Assembly (NCBI RefSeq): GCF_012221945.1
Contig: NZ_CP032549.1
Coordinates: forward strand, 2,108,001 to 2,172,000
Direction: 5' to 3'
DNA length: 64,000 bases
Source: Glutamicibacter mishrai
Lineage (GTDB): Bacteria > Actinomycetota > Actinomycetes > Actinomycetales > Micrococcaceae
Part shown: one piece after another, positions 17,213 to 29,509 of the stretch
How positions within the stretch are numbered: the stretch's first letter is position 1
Layout: every line of letters begins with the position of its first letter
Translations under genes and position numbers: made by a program
The notes under the pieces: generated by a model
What the model was told of the DNA's origin: nothing
The model's database searches: none
The model's input: only the letters and a program-made list of their open reading frames with translations

Positions 17213-18850
17213 TTAGCCTGCCATTTCAAGGGTGCGAGCTGGCGCATCCAGGTAACGCAGGTAAGCATTCTTGGTCAGGAAGGTCGGGAAGTCATCACGC
17301 AGGGCGCAAGCTTCGAAGATTTCCATCGCTTCCTCGAAACGGTCTCCTTCAAAGCGCTCCATGCGATCCATGGTTTCCTCGGCCAGTTCCTGTACCCAAC
17401 GACGAGTGATGATTTCACCCTCATCGGTGATGGCGGACTGGTGGATCCACTGCCACAGCTGTGAACGGGAGATCTCAGCGGTAGCTGCATCTTCCATCAG
17501 GTTACGCAGGGCCACTGCACCATTGCCGCGCAGCCAGGACTCGATGTAGCGGATGCCGATCTCGATGTTGTCACGGATACCGCGTTCGGTGATCTTGCCG
17601 GTTACGCTCTGAATGTTCAGCAAAGCGGTGTCCGAAACCTCAACATCTTCACGGGTACGCTGCAACTGGTTCGGGTTTTCACCCAGCACCTCGTCGTATA
17701 CCTCACGAGCCACGGATACCAGATCCGGGTGAGCCACCCAGGAACCGTCAAAACCGTCGGCAGCTTCACGAGCCTTGTCCTCACGAACCTTGCTGAAGGC
17801 GATCTCATTGATCGATGCATCCTTGCGGCTAGGAACAAAGGCGCTCATTCCGCCGATGGCCGATGCCCCACGACGGTGGCAAGCACGAACCAACTGCTCG
17901 GTGTAAGCCCGCATAAACGGTGCACTCATGGTCACGGTGTCACGATCCGGGAAGACAAAACGTGGTCCACGGGAACGGAAATTCTTGATGATCGAGAAGA
18001 TGTAGTCCCAGCGTCCTGCGTTCAAGCCCGAGGAGTGCTCACGCAACTCGTAGAGGATCTCTTCCATTTCGAAAGCTGCGGTAATGGTTTCAATCAGTAC
18101 CGTGGCACGAATGGTTCCGCGCTCGATTCCCAACAGATCCTGAGCCATGTTGAACACGTCGTTCCACAAGCGTGCTTCCAGGTGGTTTTCCAGCTTTGGC
18201 AGGTAGTAGTACGGGCCTCGGCCGGCTGCCAGCAGACGCTTGGCATTGTGGAAGAAGTGCAGTCCGAAGTCCACCAATGCGCCGGAGATCGGGGTGCCAG
18301 CAACCAACAGGTGCTTTTCTGGCAGGTGCCAGCCACGGGGGCGAACCACAATGGTGGGCAGTTCGCTCAGTTCGTAGCTGTTCAGCTTGTACTCACGACC
18401 GTCGGGTGCGGTGAAGTCCAGCTCCTGATCCAGAATACGGATCAGGTTAACCTGGTTCTTGATCACGTTCTGCCAGGTCGGGGAGCAAGCATCCTCCATG
18501 TCGGCCAGCCATACGCTAGCGCCGGATTTCAGTGCATTGATCGCCATTTTGCGTTCGATCGGACCGGTGATTTCTACTCGGCGATCTTCCAGCCCTGGGG
18601 CGATCGGGGCGACCTGCCATGAATCATCTTCGCGAATGCTGCGGGTCTCTTCCAAGAACTTTGGATCACGACCATTGGCGATGCGTGCCCGGTTGACCTG
18701 GCGACGCTGCATGAGTTCGGCACGGCGGGATTCAAATGCGCTGTGCAAGGAAGACAAGAAGTCTAGTGCGTCGCTGGTCAGGATCTGCTCCTGGTAGCGA
18801 ACTGGGGTAGCCGTGATGGTGATGTTGTTGAGGGTGATGGGGGAGTTCAT
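17213..18850 (-). CDS. aceB: Malate synthase A
   Basis: Condenses glyoxylate and acetyl-CoA to malate, the second glyoxylate-shunt step. The 545-residue length fits malate synthase A. Diagnostic stretches are GASVWLADMEDACSPTW, IVVRPRGWHLPEKH and the signature ATVLIETITAAFEMEEILYELREHSSGLNAGRWDYIFS, which carries the catalytic metal ligands and Arg. HPDLVSVAREVYDEVLG lies toward the C-terminus. Start ATG 18850 has AAGGA 8 nt upstream. It lies 80 nt downstream of aceA on the same strand, with a strong hairpin between them, so aceB may have partly separate expression. Confidence 0.96.
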   Translation of the reverse strand: MNSPITLNNITITATPVRYQEQILTSDALDFLSSLHSAFESRRAELMQRRQVNRARIANGRDPKFLEETRSIREDDSWQVAPIAPGLEDRRVEITGPIERKMAINALKSGASVWLADMEDACSPTWQNVIKNQVNLIRILDQELDFTAPDGREYKLNSYELSELPTIVVRPRGWHLPEKHLLVAGTPISGALVDFGLHFFHNAKRLLAAGRGPYYYLPKLENHLEARLWNDVFNMAQDLLGIERGTIRATVLIETITAAFEMEEILYELREHSSGLNAGRWDYIFSIIKNFRSRGPRFVFPDRDTVTMSAPFMRAYTEQLVRACHRRGASAIGGMSAFVPSRKDASINEIAFSKVREDKAREAADGFDGSWVAHPDLVSVAREVYDEVLGENPNQLQRTREDVEVSDTALLNIQSVTGKITERGIRDNIEIGIRYIESWLRGNGAVALRNLMEDAATAEISRSQLWQWIHQSAITDEGEIITRRWVQELAEETMDRMERFEGDRFEEAMEIFEACALRDDFPTFLTKNAYLRYLDAPARTLEMAG

Positions 18851-18881
18851 GGCAGCGTCCTTAAAGATTAAAAATGGTGGT

Positions 18882-18913
18882 GGTGCTAGCCGGCGACACT
18901 GCCGGCTAGCACC
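18882..18913 (-). terminator. Hairpin between aceA and aceB
   Basis: GGTGCTAGCCGGC (18882-18894) pairs perfectly with GCCGGCTAGCACC (18901-18913) around a 6-nt loop. On the minus strand a T run (ATTTTTAATC) follows 10 nt later. It would end or attenuate transcription from aceA into aceB. Confidence 0.75.
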
Positions 18914-18929
18914 ATCGACCCATCAGGGT

Positions 18930-20243
18930 CTAATGGAATTGGCCTTCTTCGGTGGATCCCACCAGGGCCAGGGTGGAGGCGTTTGGGTTCAGCGCCGTGG
19001 AGATCGCGTCGAAGTAGCCGGTGCCGACTTCACGCTGGTGCTTGGTGGCGGTGTAGCCGGCAGCCTCGGAAGCGAATTCGCGTTCCTGCAGTTCGACGTA
19101 GGCGCTCATCCCGTCCTTCGCGTAGCCGGCGGCCAGGTCGAACATCGAGTGGTTCAAGGCGTGGAAGCCGGCCAGGGTGATGAACTGGAAGCTGAAGCCC
19201 ATGGCACCGAGTTCGCGTTGGAACTTGGCGATGGTTGCGTCGTCCAGGTGCTTCTTCCAGTTGAAGGAAGGCGAGCAGTTGTAGGAGAGCATCTGGTCCG
19301 GGAAGTCCTTCTTGACCGCTTCGGCGAACTTGCGGGCCAGCTCCAGGTCAGGGGTGCCGGTCTCCATCCAGATCAGGTCAGAATACGGTGCGTAGGCCTT
19401 GGCTCGGGCGATGCACGGTTCGATGCCGTTGGTGACCTTGTAGAAGCCTTCCGGGGTGCGCTCTCCGGTGATGAACTGCTGGTCGCGTTCGTCGACATCC
19501 GAGGTGATCAGGGTTGCTGCTTCTGCGTCGGTGCGGGCGATGACCACCGAGGGTGTGCCAGCCACGTCGGCGGCCAGGCGGGCCGCGTTCAGGGTGCGGA
19601 TATGTTGTTGAGTTGGGATCAGCACCTTGCCGCCGAGGTGGCCGCACTTCTTTTCGCTGGCCAGCTGGTCTTCCCAGTGGACGCCTGAGGCGCCGGCCGC
19701 AATCATGGATTTCATCAGCTCGTACGCGTTCAGCGGGCCGCCAAAGCCGGCTTCTGCGTCAGCGACGATCGGGACCATCCAGTCTTCGACGCTCTGGATG
19801 CCTTCGGAGAATTCGATCTGGTCGGCACGCTGCAACGCGTTGTTGATGCGGCGGACAACCTGCGGAACCGAGTTGGCCGGGTAGAGCGACTGGTCCGGGT
19901 AGGTCTGGCCCGAAAGGTTGGCATCTGCTGCAACCTGCCAGCCTGAGAGGTAGATGGCCCGCAGTCCGGCCTTGACCTGCTGCACTGCCTGGTTGCCGGT
20001 CAGTGCGCCCAGTGCGTTGGTGTAGCCGCCGGTCGGGGTTTCCTCGGTGAGCTGCTTCCACAGCTTCTGCGAACCGCGCTTGGCCAGGGTGTGTTCTTCC
20101 TGGACTCGTCCCTGCAGCTTCACGACGTCGGCGGCAGTGTAATCACGAGTGACACCGCTCCAGCGAGGGTTGTTCTCCCAGTCGGTTTCGATAGCTGCGA
20201 TGCGGTTGTCGATCGAGGTTTCGTTGGTGTTCTCGGTAGTCAT
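18930..20243 (-). CDS. aceA: Isocitrate lyase
   Basis: Cleaves isocitrate to succinate and glyoxylate, the entry to the glyoxylate shunt. The active-site loop KKCGHLGGK with the catalytic Cys is intact, as are [27 protein letters not shown] and [16 protein letters not shown] place the start at ATG 20243, where AAGGAG sits 9 nt upstream, giving 437 residues. An in-frame start seven codons earlier overlaps that ribosome site. A RamB-type regulator lies ~2 kb upstream, which in Corynebacterium and Mycobacterium controls this gene. Confidence 0.97.
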   Translation of the reverse strand: MTTENTNETSIDNRIAAIETDWENNPRWSGVTRDYTAADVVKLQGRVQEEHTLAKRGSQKLWKQLTEETPTGGYTNALGALTGNQAVQQVKAGLRAIYLSGWQVAADANLSGQTYPDQSLYPANSVPQVVRRINNALQRADQIEFSEGIQSVEDWMVPIVADAEAGFGGPLNAYELMKSMIAAGASGVHWEDQLASEKKCGHLGGKVLIPTQQHIRTLNAARLAADVAGTPSVVIARTDAEAATLITSDVDERDQQFITGERTPEGFYKVTNGIEPCIARAKAYAPYSDLIWMETGTPDLELARKFAEAVKKDFPDQMLSYNCSPSFNWKKHLDDATIAKFQRELGAMGFSFQFITLAGFHALNHSMFDLAAGYAKDGMSAYVELQEREFASEAAGYTATKHQREVGTGYFDAISTALNPNASTLALVGSTEEGQFH

Positions 20244-20781
20244 TGCCTTGGCTCCTTCGCGCAAGTTCCGGGTTCATGTTGATCGCTAGGTGATCGTGTG
20301 AACTTCTTCGTGGGAACTACTTTTCCTCAAACGCAAGAGCCGAAATAGAGGTTTTCCAGATTAAGATCTTCACTTCTTCTCGAAAATGAAAGATTTGCGA
20401 TTCTTGGGCTGAAAGTGAGCCAAAGCGCTAAAAACTGACGTGGGTGAGCAAAATTACGGAGAAGAATTGTGAAAATTTAGCAGTCCCCCCACGATTGCGG
20501 GAGCGCGAGCGCGATCGAAGTCTCCAGACGGGCAGGGTGCCGCCCTGATTTGATATGGGAATTAACCGATGGGAAGCAGGGCTTTGGCTACGACAAGGCA
20601 GGGCCGCAAGGTTCAAAAGCGTGAAGCGCTGAGTAGCAAGACTTCTAGATGCCCTCAGGTGATGGGTGCATGGAAATGAGCTATTGAGCGTGTAAGTGGG
20701 GCGCCTGAAAAAGGAAACTGACTCGAAAAATCTTCGTTTCTTGATTACGGGGACCAGCTGCGTGTTTAGGCCCCTGGCTGG
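20244..20781. promoter_or_regulatory. Upstream region of aceA
   Basis: About 540 bp with no convincing gene. It must hold the aceA promoter. A sequence ATTTGCGAT near 20394-20402 (reverse ATCGCAAAT) resembles half of a RamB-type GCAAA motif, but the match is short and could be chance. The palindrome-like GGGAGCGCGAGCGCGATCG lies near 20497-20515. Confidence 0.35.
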
Positions 20782-21384
20782 CTAAACCAAGTCGAAGGAA
20801 ACGACAGCCATGACGCCGCGACCGGAAATGCGAGGTTCCCGGCCATCCGAACCGGCGACGGTATCGCGCACGTTCACGGGCTGCTGGTCTTCACCGAGGA
20901 GCAAGGCCGCTGAACCTTGCAGCAGGATGCCGAGCTGGCCATCAAAGAGGTACTGCTCGCGCTTCTTGGACAGCTCGACAATGCGCACGGTAGGGCGGAC
21001 CTTCTGCGGATCTGCGGCAACATATACGGTGAGCAATTCTTCGGTGGGCTGGCTGGCCTCGACCGGAGCATCGGTGGTGAACTTCAGCGGGCGGAGAGGT
21101 TCCAGGCCGTGCTGTTCGCCGTCGACGGTGAGCTCGACAAAATCCCCGGCCACCAAGGTAATGACCTGGGCAGGGAGCGCGGGGGAGAAGGATGCTTCCT
21201 TCTCGATGGAGCGAATGGATACCTGCCAAGTTGCTTCGGCTTCGGAACTGCGCTGCAAGGTCCCGTCATCGGCAAGGGTTCCTGCGGCGATGAGCCGGAC
21301 CTGTCCCAGTTCCCACTGCTTCTTGGCGCTCTTGGACAGCCCAAGGATGGACTCGGGGGCAAAAGTGGCCTGTGCTTCGCTCAT
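20782..21384 (-). CDS. HutD/Ves-family cupin-like protein
   Basis: A 200-residue, beta-rich protein. The opening SATWQVSIRSIEKEASFS, then ALPAQVITLVAGDFVELTVDGEQHGLEPLRPLKF, follow the HutD/Ves pattern (W-x-x-S-x-A followed by a small beta barrel and a F-x-G-x-x region). HutD is a minor histidine-utilisation protein of unclear function. It lies between aceA and the kinase on the same strand and ends at 20782. No metal ligand set is obvious. Family call moderate, no function claimed. Confidence 0.55.
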   Translation of the reverse strand: MSEAQATFAPESILGLSKSAKKQWELGQVRLIAAGTLADDGTLQRSSEAEATWQVSIRSIEKEASFSPALPAQVITLVAGDFVELTVDGEQHGLEPLRPLKFTTDAPVEASQPTEELLTVYVAADPQKVRPTVRIVELSKKREQYLFDGQLGILLQGSAALLLGEDQQPVNVRDTVAGSDGREPRISGRGVMAVVSFDLV

Positions 21385-21393
21385 GATTCGAGT

Positions 21394-22014
21394 CTACTTG
21401 CCTGCGATCATGCGTAACTGATCCACCAGTTGTGTCGTGGGCACCGATGCATCGAGTACCAGCCAACCATGCAGTTTCGCCAGGCGAAGATATTCAGCTC
21501 GTGCTGTCTGAAGGTACTCCAAGGGTTCCTCATCTTCCGCTCTTGCATTGATGCGTTCGAAAGCGAGCAGCGGCTCAACATCGAGAAGAATGACGGTTGT
21601 ATTTTCGGTGCATTTGCGCGCGAGCCACGGCAGCAGCAAGCCTGGCTTATGGCCTCGGACATGGCGAAGAACAAGCTGGCAATACAGGTGGCGATCCATC
21701 ACCGTCAGACCCGGGGCGTGCGCTGCGGCCAAGGAATTCCGAACGACATTAAAGATCCGCACGGTCGTCTCGATCAGTTCCTGAAGGACGCGAGGGATGC
21801 GGATTCCGGAGTTCAAAGAGAAGTTATTGAGCCAACGCCGGCCAGCAGCATTGGCGAGACTGCGTGCCGGGATCTGCTCATTATGCAATTCCTGCACCAA
21901 GGTGGCGATGGCGGTGCTTTTGCCTGCCCCGTCGATACCCATGACAACGAAGGTCCTCGGGGGATCGTGGGCAGAGTTTTTCGCGGAGAGGACTTTTTCT
22001 GCGATGGCGGTCAT
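21394..22014 (-). CDS. dTMP-kinase-like nucleoside monophosphate kinase
   Basis: A 206-residue P-loop protein. Walker A is GIDGAGKST (near residue 24), the DRH-type motif is VMDRHLYCQLVLRH, and the lid-like region is FERINARAEDEEPLEYLQTAR. The family is thymidylate kinase-like, but several residues differ from canonical Tmk, so another substrate (nucleoside, sugar) is possible. Start ATG 22014 has AAGGAG 6 nt upstream; longer frames would lack one. Divergent from ramB. Confidence 0.75.
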   Translation of the reverse strand: MTAIAEKVLSAKNSAHDPPRTFVVMGIDGAGKSTAIATLVQELHNEQIPARSLANAAGRRWLNNFSLNSGIRIPRVLQELIETTVRIFNVVRNSLAAAHAPGLTVMDRHLYCQLVLRHVRGHKPGLLLPWLARKCTENTTVILLDVEPLLAFERINARAEDEEPLEYLQTARAEYLRLAKLHGWLVLDASVPTTQLVDQLRMIAGK

Positions 22015-22229
22015 GGTGCTCCTTGGCGTTGGCCGGTTTCCTATTTCAACGAGCAACAGCCGCGCATGATTCCGCTGGCCCGCTGTGCATTCGGTATGAA
22101 TGGCGCAAACCCGAGACGAATAGAAGAACTGAAAATATTTCACTCTGCGAGGCGCTTGATGTTGGGGTAAAAACATCTTTTAGGGTCGGTTTCTGGAAAA
22201 GTTCCTCATTCTTCACCTAGTCTGGGTAT

Positions 22230-23720
22230 GTGACTGCAACCACATGGAACCGCGCAATGAAGCCGGAAAATGGCAATAGCTCCGGCGAAACCCCGGAGAT
22301 GGATGCCATTGCCCTGGGGCGAAGGATTCGTTTCCTGCGCAAAAGCAAACAGATGACACTCGACGATATTTCGGCCTTGGTCGATACCGCGCCGAGCCAG
22401 CTTTCGCTGATTGAAAACGGCAAGCGCGAGCCGAAGCTGTCCCTGCTCAAAGCGTTGGCAGGCGCCTTCGAAGTAGGCGTGGATGACCTGCTGGGCAACG
22501 AACCGCCCTCACGCAGAGCAGCCCTGGAAATTGAATTGGAGCGCGCCCAGCGCGGCCCGCTCTACGAGTCGTTGGGACTGCCGACCGTACGCGTGGGCAC
22601 CCGTCTTCCAATGGACGTGCTCGAGTCCTTGGTAGGACTGCAGCACGAACTCGAACGCCGGTTGAACGAACAGGCGGCTACTCCTGAAGAAGCCCGCCGG
22701 GCCAATACCGCCTTGCGCCACGAGATGCGAAGCCGCAACAACTACTACAAAGAGATCGAGCAGGAAGCTTCCAAGGTCCTTTCTGCTGTCGGCCACGATT
22801 CAGGACCACTGTCTCATCACCGTGCCGCCGATATCGCTGAACACCTCGGCTTCAGCCTGCGCTTCGTCGGGAACCTGCCGCATTCCACGCGCTCGGTGAC
22901 CGACCTGAAAAACATGCGCATTTACCTGACGCAGGCCAACCGGACCGAGCATGACCCGCGGTCGGTGCTGTTGCAGGCATTGGGTCATCACGTGCTCGGA
23001 CATAAGCCGCCGACCGATTACTCTGATTTCCTCTCCCAACGCGTAGCAACAAACTATTTTGCTGCGGCGCTGATGATGCCGGAGAAATCGACCGTCGAAT
23101 ATCTGCGCCGGGCCAAGAGCAACCGGGAGCTGGCCATCGAGGACCTGCGTGATGCCTTCGCCGTGTCCTATGAATCGGCGGCGCACCGCTTCACCAACCT
23201 GGCCACCGAGCATTTGGGAATGACCTGCCACTTCCAGAAAGTGCATGAGTCGGGCATTTTGCATAAGGCGTATGAAAATGATCGGGTGAATTTCCCGGCG
23301 GATCACACCGGAGCCATCGAAGGGCAGACGATCTGCCGCTATTGGACCAGCCGCGTCGTCTTTGAGCAGATGGACAAATTCCGATCATTTGAGCAGTACA
23401 CCGATACCGTCAATGGCACCTACTGGTGCACGGCCCGCACCGAGCGGCACTCTTCAGGACTGTACTCGTTGTCCATCGGGGTTCCCTTTGAGCATGTGAA
23501 ATGGTTCCGCGGCCGCGATACCAAAGAACGGTGCCAGTCCACCTGCCCGGATGAAAACTGCTGCCGCCGTCCGCCAGCGGACCTATCGGATCAGTGGTTT
23601 GGCAACGCCTGGCCAGCAACCCGCGCCAATACGCATCTGCTGGCTGCCATGCCTACCGGTGCCTTCCCTGGCGTAGATGAAACCGAGGTTTATAGCTTCT
23701 TGCAACGCCAGGAAGACTGA
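22230..23720 (+). CDS. ramB: RamB-type regulator of acetate metabolism
   Basis: A 496-residue XRE-family regulator with an N-terminal helix-turn-helix (LGRRIRFLRKSKQMTLDDISALV... SQLSLIENGKREPKLSLLKALA, residues ~23-75). An IrrE/ImmA-like domain (ALGHHVLGHKPPTDYSDFLSQRVATNYFAAALMMP) follows. The C-terminal DUF2083 part has a Cys cluster (CQSTCPDENCC). The order matches RamB, which controls acetate and glyoxylate genes in corynebacteria and mycobacteria. It lies ~2 kb from aceA and aceB. Start GTG 22230 is preceded at 22217-22222 by TAGTCT, a possible -10, so translation may be leaderless; starts at 22257 or 22299 cannot be excluded. Confidence 0.85.
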   Translation: MTATTWNRAMKPENGNSSGETPEMDAIALGRRIRFLRKSKQMTLDDISALVDTAPSQLSLIENGKREPKLSLLKALAGAFEVGVDDLLGNEPPSRRAALEIELERAQRGPLYESLGLPTVRVGTRLPMDVLESLVGLQHELERRLNEQAATPEEARRANTALRHEMRSRNNYYKEIEQEASKVLSAVGHDSGPLSHHRAADIAEHLGFSLRFVGNLPHSTRSVTDLKNMRIYLTQANRTEHDPRSVLLQALGHHVLGHKPPTDYSDFLSQRVATNYFAAALMMPEKSTVEYLRRAKSNRELAIEDLRDAFAVSYESAAHRFTNLATEHLGMTCHFQKVHESGILHKAYENDRVNFPADHTGAIEGQTICRYWTSRVVFEQMDKFRSFEQYTDTVNGTYWCTARTERHSSGLYSLSIGVPFEHVKWFRGRDTKERCQSTCPDENCCRRPPADLSDQWFGNAWPATRANTHLLAAMPTGAFPGVDETEVYSFLQRQED

Positions 23721-23763
23721 GGCCGCGCAGTTATCCCAGATGCTCAAGCGGGTATGACTGGAA

Positions 23764-24432
23764 CTAGGGCTGGGAACATTGCTTGGCGATAAAACCAGCG
23801 GTAGCCTCAGCCAGCCATGCACCGTTTTGCGCCACGGTCCGTTGGGAGCGGGCTACCTTGAAGGAATGGTTGCCGCCTTCAAACCAGGCAAGTTCTGAAG
23901 AGCCGTTGAGCTTTGCAACGACAGCTTCCATCTTTTCGGGGTTTGCGAAGGGATCTTTGGTGCCTTCCAAAAACAACATTGGAAGCGTCAACGGGTAGAG
24001 GTGCTCATCGCGAAGCTTGTCTTCCTTCTTGGGTGCGTGCAGCGGATAGCCCAGGAAGATCAGCGCCTGCGCAGACATTCCATCGGCGATGGCCAGCGAT
24101 GCCATGCGTCCGCCAAACGACTTCCCAGCAACAACGATGGGCAGGCCGTCGGCGAGATGTTCTTCTGCCCAAGCGCGAACCTGGTGCCAGACCGCAATCG
24201 CCGTGGGTGCCTTGTCCGGGAATTTCTTGCCTGCGTCCATGTAAGGAAAATTGAAGCTCAGGACGCTGATCCCCAGATCCGCGACAGCTTGGGCGTAGCC
24301 GGTCATGAAGTCATGATCTTTGCCTGCGCCGGAACCGTGAGCCAGGATCATCATCGCGCTCGCTTGCTCTGCAGGTGACCACAGTGCGCTGAGCTGGGAA
24401 TCATTAAATGGAATCATCAGTTCTTGCGTCAT
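23764..24432 (-). CDS. Alpha/beta hydrolase (KANL3/Tex30-like)
   Basis: A 222-residue dienelactone-hydrolase-like protein. The oxyanion loop is LAHGSGAGKDHDFM, the nucleophile elbow AGKSFGGRMASLAI, the acid probably Asp in FLEGTKDPFANPEK, and the catalytic His in FEGGNHSFKV. This order is that of the KANL3/Tex30 hydrolase family, which is often annotated simply as alpha/beta hydrolase. Short protein with no signal peptide; cytoplasmic. Confidence 0.88.
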   Translation of the reverse strand: MTQELMIPFNDSQLSALWSPAEQASAMMILAHGSGAGKDHDFMTGYAQAVADLGISVLSFNFPYMDAGKKFPDKAPTAIAVWHQVRAWAEEHLADGLPIVVAGKSFGGRMASLAIADGMSAQALIFLGYPLHAPKKEDKLRDEHLYPLTLPMLFLEGTKDPFANPEKMEAVVAKLNGSSELAWFEGGNHSFKVARSQRTVAQNGAWLAEATAGFIAKQCSQP

Positions 24433-24493
24433 GGATTCAAGCCTAGAGCGTGTCCTCCATGCTGAGGGAATCGCTGGCGACTATGGGATCTGC

Positions 24494-25405
24494 TTATTGC
24501 ATCCATTCTTCGCGTAAGGCGGTGCCTGTATCTTCGCCGTCCCTGGCAATGACGGTCAGCTTTTCAACTTGTTCTCCGACAGCTGCTTTGTCGTTGATCT
24601 TGATGATCATGTTTCCTGAGACAAAACTTGATGCTGGCATATCGTAGGTTCCGTCCATCCATGGACCGTCTTTGATCGTGACGACAAGTTCGCCAAATGC
24701 AGGCGAGGTTACCTTATCCACGTACGCGTGTGGATCAGAAGGAAGACAGTTGCGGTACACCTCCAACGTCGTGATTTCTGCATGGCACATGGATTCGTAA
24801 ACATCATTCATGCCCGATAACCATTGTGCGTATTTTTCTTTGGCCCAGGCTTTGCGATCGTTGGGGTCTGCGCCGGTTCGAGCACGGGTGTAGGTTCCTG
24901 AATTTTTGCCATCCTCGGTCGCGAAAGTGACGCTCTCCAGCTCAGGCGACTTCTCACCCACGCTCTCGAACATTACGAGGCCCATGACTCTAAGCTCGTC
25001 CTCGCGAGTTTGGTAGCTTTCCTGCATCCCATCACGGTTGAAGATCATGCTGTTGTCCAAATAGATCTTCAAAACGCCCTCTTTGGGAGACTCCCACGAG
25101 GTCATCAGATTGTAGGGATACAGAAATCCTCGGGTGGATTTGATGCCGGAATTGTCTTTCCACATCTGAATCTTGGAGTCCGCCCACTCCTGTCCAGTCA
25201 ATGCCGAATCGGTGGGTTCAGTAGACGCCGGTGCGATAGAATTTTCGGCAAGTTCAGTCTCAGGATTTGTGGCTGCGACGGTTGGGTTAGCTGGAGCGCT
25301 CGCTGATTTTACCGGCTCTGCAGTCGGCGTAGGGCTTTCGGACGCGCTGCATCCGTTCATCAAAAGGGCCATAACGGACAAGGCAATGAAACTTCGGATG
25401 CGCAA
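24494..25405 (-). CDS. Putative lipoprotein of unknown function
   Basis: A 303-residue secreted protein. The N-terminus is a lipoprotein signal (MRIRSFIALSVMALLMNGC, lipobox LMNGC, Cys19), followed by a Ser/Thr/Pro/Ala-rich linker to about residue 70. The remaining domain is WADSKIQMWKDNSG... with WESPKEGVLKIYLDNSM and a GPWMDGTYDMPASSFVSGNMIIKI tail. I do not recognise the family. It stands alone, next to an acetyltransferase gene on the same strand. Confidence 0.75.
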   Translation of the reverse strand: MRIRSFIALSVMALLMNGCSASESPTPTAEPVKSASAPANPTVAATNPETELAENSIAPASTEPTDSALTGQEWADSKIQMWKDNSGIKSTRGFLYPYNLMTSWESPKEGVLKIYLDNSMIFNRDGMQESYQTREDELRVMGLVMFESVGEKSPELESVTFATEDGKNSGTYTRARTGADPNDRKAWAKEKYAQWLSGMNDVYESMCHAEITTLEVYRNCLPSDPHAYVDKVTSPAFGELVVTIKDGPWMDGTYDMPASSFVSGNMIIKINDKAAVGEQVEKLTVIARDGEDTGTALREEWMQ

Positions 25406-25469
25406 AAGTTGCTCCTAGTAGAGTGGTGAATTTTCAGTCTATTAGGGCGTCTGCGCTAAAAGCTATCTA

Positions 25470-25886
25470 TTAGAGAAACCGAGCGAAAATTCTCACGGAG
25501 CCATGCTCGAAATCAGATCCCTCGCTCAGGCCCATTGACTCATAAAATGCGCGTTGGCCCGGCTCGTCATCGGTAATGAGCACGAACTGGCGCAGGTGCT
25601 CGAATCGTTTTCGGACGGCTGAGAACAGTTCTCGTCCTGCTCCAGTGCGCTGGGCTTGCGGGTGGACGAGGATGTCTTGAAGGTAGCAAATGGTCGCGTC
25701 ATCAGATATTGCGCGGGCCAATCCAATGAGCTGGTGGTCATCGTAGTAGGCATAAACAAGGAAATCCGAGTTGGCGTGCGCTCTGGCCAAAACGTCAGGT
25801 TGGTCGGTATAGGCGCTCCAGCCAACCGAATCGTAGAGGGCGATGATCTGTTCATGGGTGGGGACTTTTGTCGTGGATATTTCCAT
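25470..25886 (-). CDS. GNAT acetyltransferase
   Basis: A 138-residue GNAT. Strand-turn elements appear as HQLIGLARAISDDATICYLQDILVHPQAQRTGAGRELF; the acetyl-CoA loop is QRTGAGRELFS, and the late strand is AFYESMGLSEGSDF. Substrate unknown. ATG 25886 has GGGAG (CAATTGAACAATGG region) weakly placed upstream, so the start is reasonable but not certain. Confidence 0.88.
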   Translation of the reverse strand: MEISTTKVPTHEQIIALYDSVGWSAYTDQPDVLARAHANSDFLVYAYYDDHQLIGLARAISDDATICYLQDILVHPQAQRTGAGRELFSAVRKRFEHLRQFVLITDDEPGQRAFYESMGLSEGSDFEHGSVRIFARFL

Positions 25887-26094
25887 TGTTCAATTGCTCC
25901 CTGCATGTCCATGAATTTGCTTCAGGCTAACATGGCTGAGCCATCACGTTTGCGGAGCGTCGTAATTTGCTTGGACTAATTCATACCCGGGTCGGAGGCT
26001 TTGCCGTTGGCATCCTGAAAGACTGAACGGATGAATTTCATCCCGCTGTTGCCCTCGCACACTCCTGTGTCATCTCTTGAAAGACCCCTCTGAG

Positions 26095-26736
26095 ATGGAA
26101 GAGGTGGCTGTTGAGAGCGACGGGATCCTTGAACTGCAAGACAACAAGGTGAGCCGGAAACAGCTGGCTTGGGGCTTCTTGCTTCTTGCTGTCGCGGCGA
26201 TTTTCGGTCTGGGCGCTGGCTGGCTGTGGGCATGGTTAGACCAGCTATCGCCTTCTGGACAGGTGGTCTTTTTCATCGTCTCGGGATGGCCGATGGTATT
26301 TTGCGGATTCCTGATCAGCGGCCTGTCAGCCGTTGCAGGCCTGCTGTGTCTTGTGCCCAAGATGATCACCCGGATCGGGCGAAAAGGCGTTCGTGTATCG
26401 GTGCGGATTCTTGTACACCTGGGCGTTACTGCGGCATCGTTGGTCTGGCTCGGATTTTGGCTGATCTCGGGGCTGAATGCACTCATGTCCGACTACCACA
26501 AGATCAACGCGGAGACCGGCGAGAGCGTTGTAGTTTCCAAACCGGGTTTCGACCCGGCCGATTTCGTTGTTTATGCCCCGAAGTCGCCCTTCGTTTATCA
26601 AAGGGTCGACGGGATTAGCGGTCATTCAGAATCTAGGCTTTTCGTATCAGATCATTGCACTCTTGAGCGACAGGATACTGCCTTGACTTTAACCTGTGGA
26701 ACTGACGTGGTGACGTTACCGAATCAGACCAATTAA
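26095..26736 (+). CDS. Four-TM-like membrane protein of unknown function
   Basis: About 213 residues. Three or four hydrophobic segments (LAWGFLLLAVAAIFGLGAGW, VVFFIVSGWPMVFCGFLISG, GLSAVAGLLCLVPKM and VLHLGVTAASLVWLGFWLIS) are followed by a ~75-residue soluble tail (FDPADFVVYAPKSPFVYQ, ending TCGTDVVTLPNQ) with two Cys. Nothing recognisable. A TTG six codons earlier is also possible. The gene is upstream of a very strong terminator. Confidence 0.65.
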   Translation: MEEVAVESDGILELQDNKVSRKQLAWGFLLLAVAAIFGLGAGWLWAWLDQLSPSGQVVFFIVSGWPMVFCGFLISGLSAVAGLLCLVPKMITRIGRKGVRVSVRILVHLGVTAASLVWLGFWLISGLNALMSDYHKINAETGESVVVSKPGFDPADFVVYAPKSPFVYQRVDGISGHSESRLFVSDHCTLERQDTALTLTCGTDVVTLPNQTN

Positions 26737-26763
26737 CTATCGGTTGGCATTCTCTGCATGCAC

Positions 26764-26811
26764 AAGGGGCTTGACCCACCGAAGCAAAAGCTTCGGTGGG
26801 TCAAGCCCCTT
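26764..26811. terminator. Strong bidirectional terminator
   Basis: A perfect 21-bp inverted repeat (26764-26784 and 26791-26811; arms begin AAGGGGCTTGACC) with a CAAAAG loop. It lies between convergent genes: the membrane protein and the Clp ATPase. Confidence 0.92.
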
Positions 26812-26825
26812 GAGTCTATTTCGAC

Positions 26826-29384
<2,559 letters not shown>

Positions 29385-29403
29385 GTGAGCCTCCTAGTAG
29401 AAA

Positions 29404-29424
29404 CTTGAGCGGTCTATGCTCATG
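29404..29424 (-). promoter_or_regulatory. HAIR-like heat-shock operator
   Basis: CTTGAGC (29404-29410), 7 nt, GCTCATG (29418-29424). This fits HAIR, the HspR-associated inverted repeat CTTGAGT-N7-ACTCAAG, with one mismatch from a symmetric form in each arm. It lies 20 nt upstream of the TTG start of the Clp gene, where HspR sites regulate dnaK and clpB in actinobacteria. Confidence 0.7.
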
Positions 29425-29509
29425 TTCAACGTATGAGGCTCCAAGATATTCCCGAGGCGTTCAAAATTTCTTTTTGAGCGCTCGAGATCACACAGGGGAG
29501 AAGATGGGA

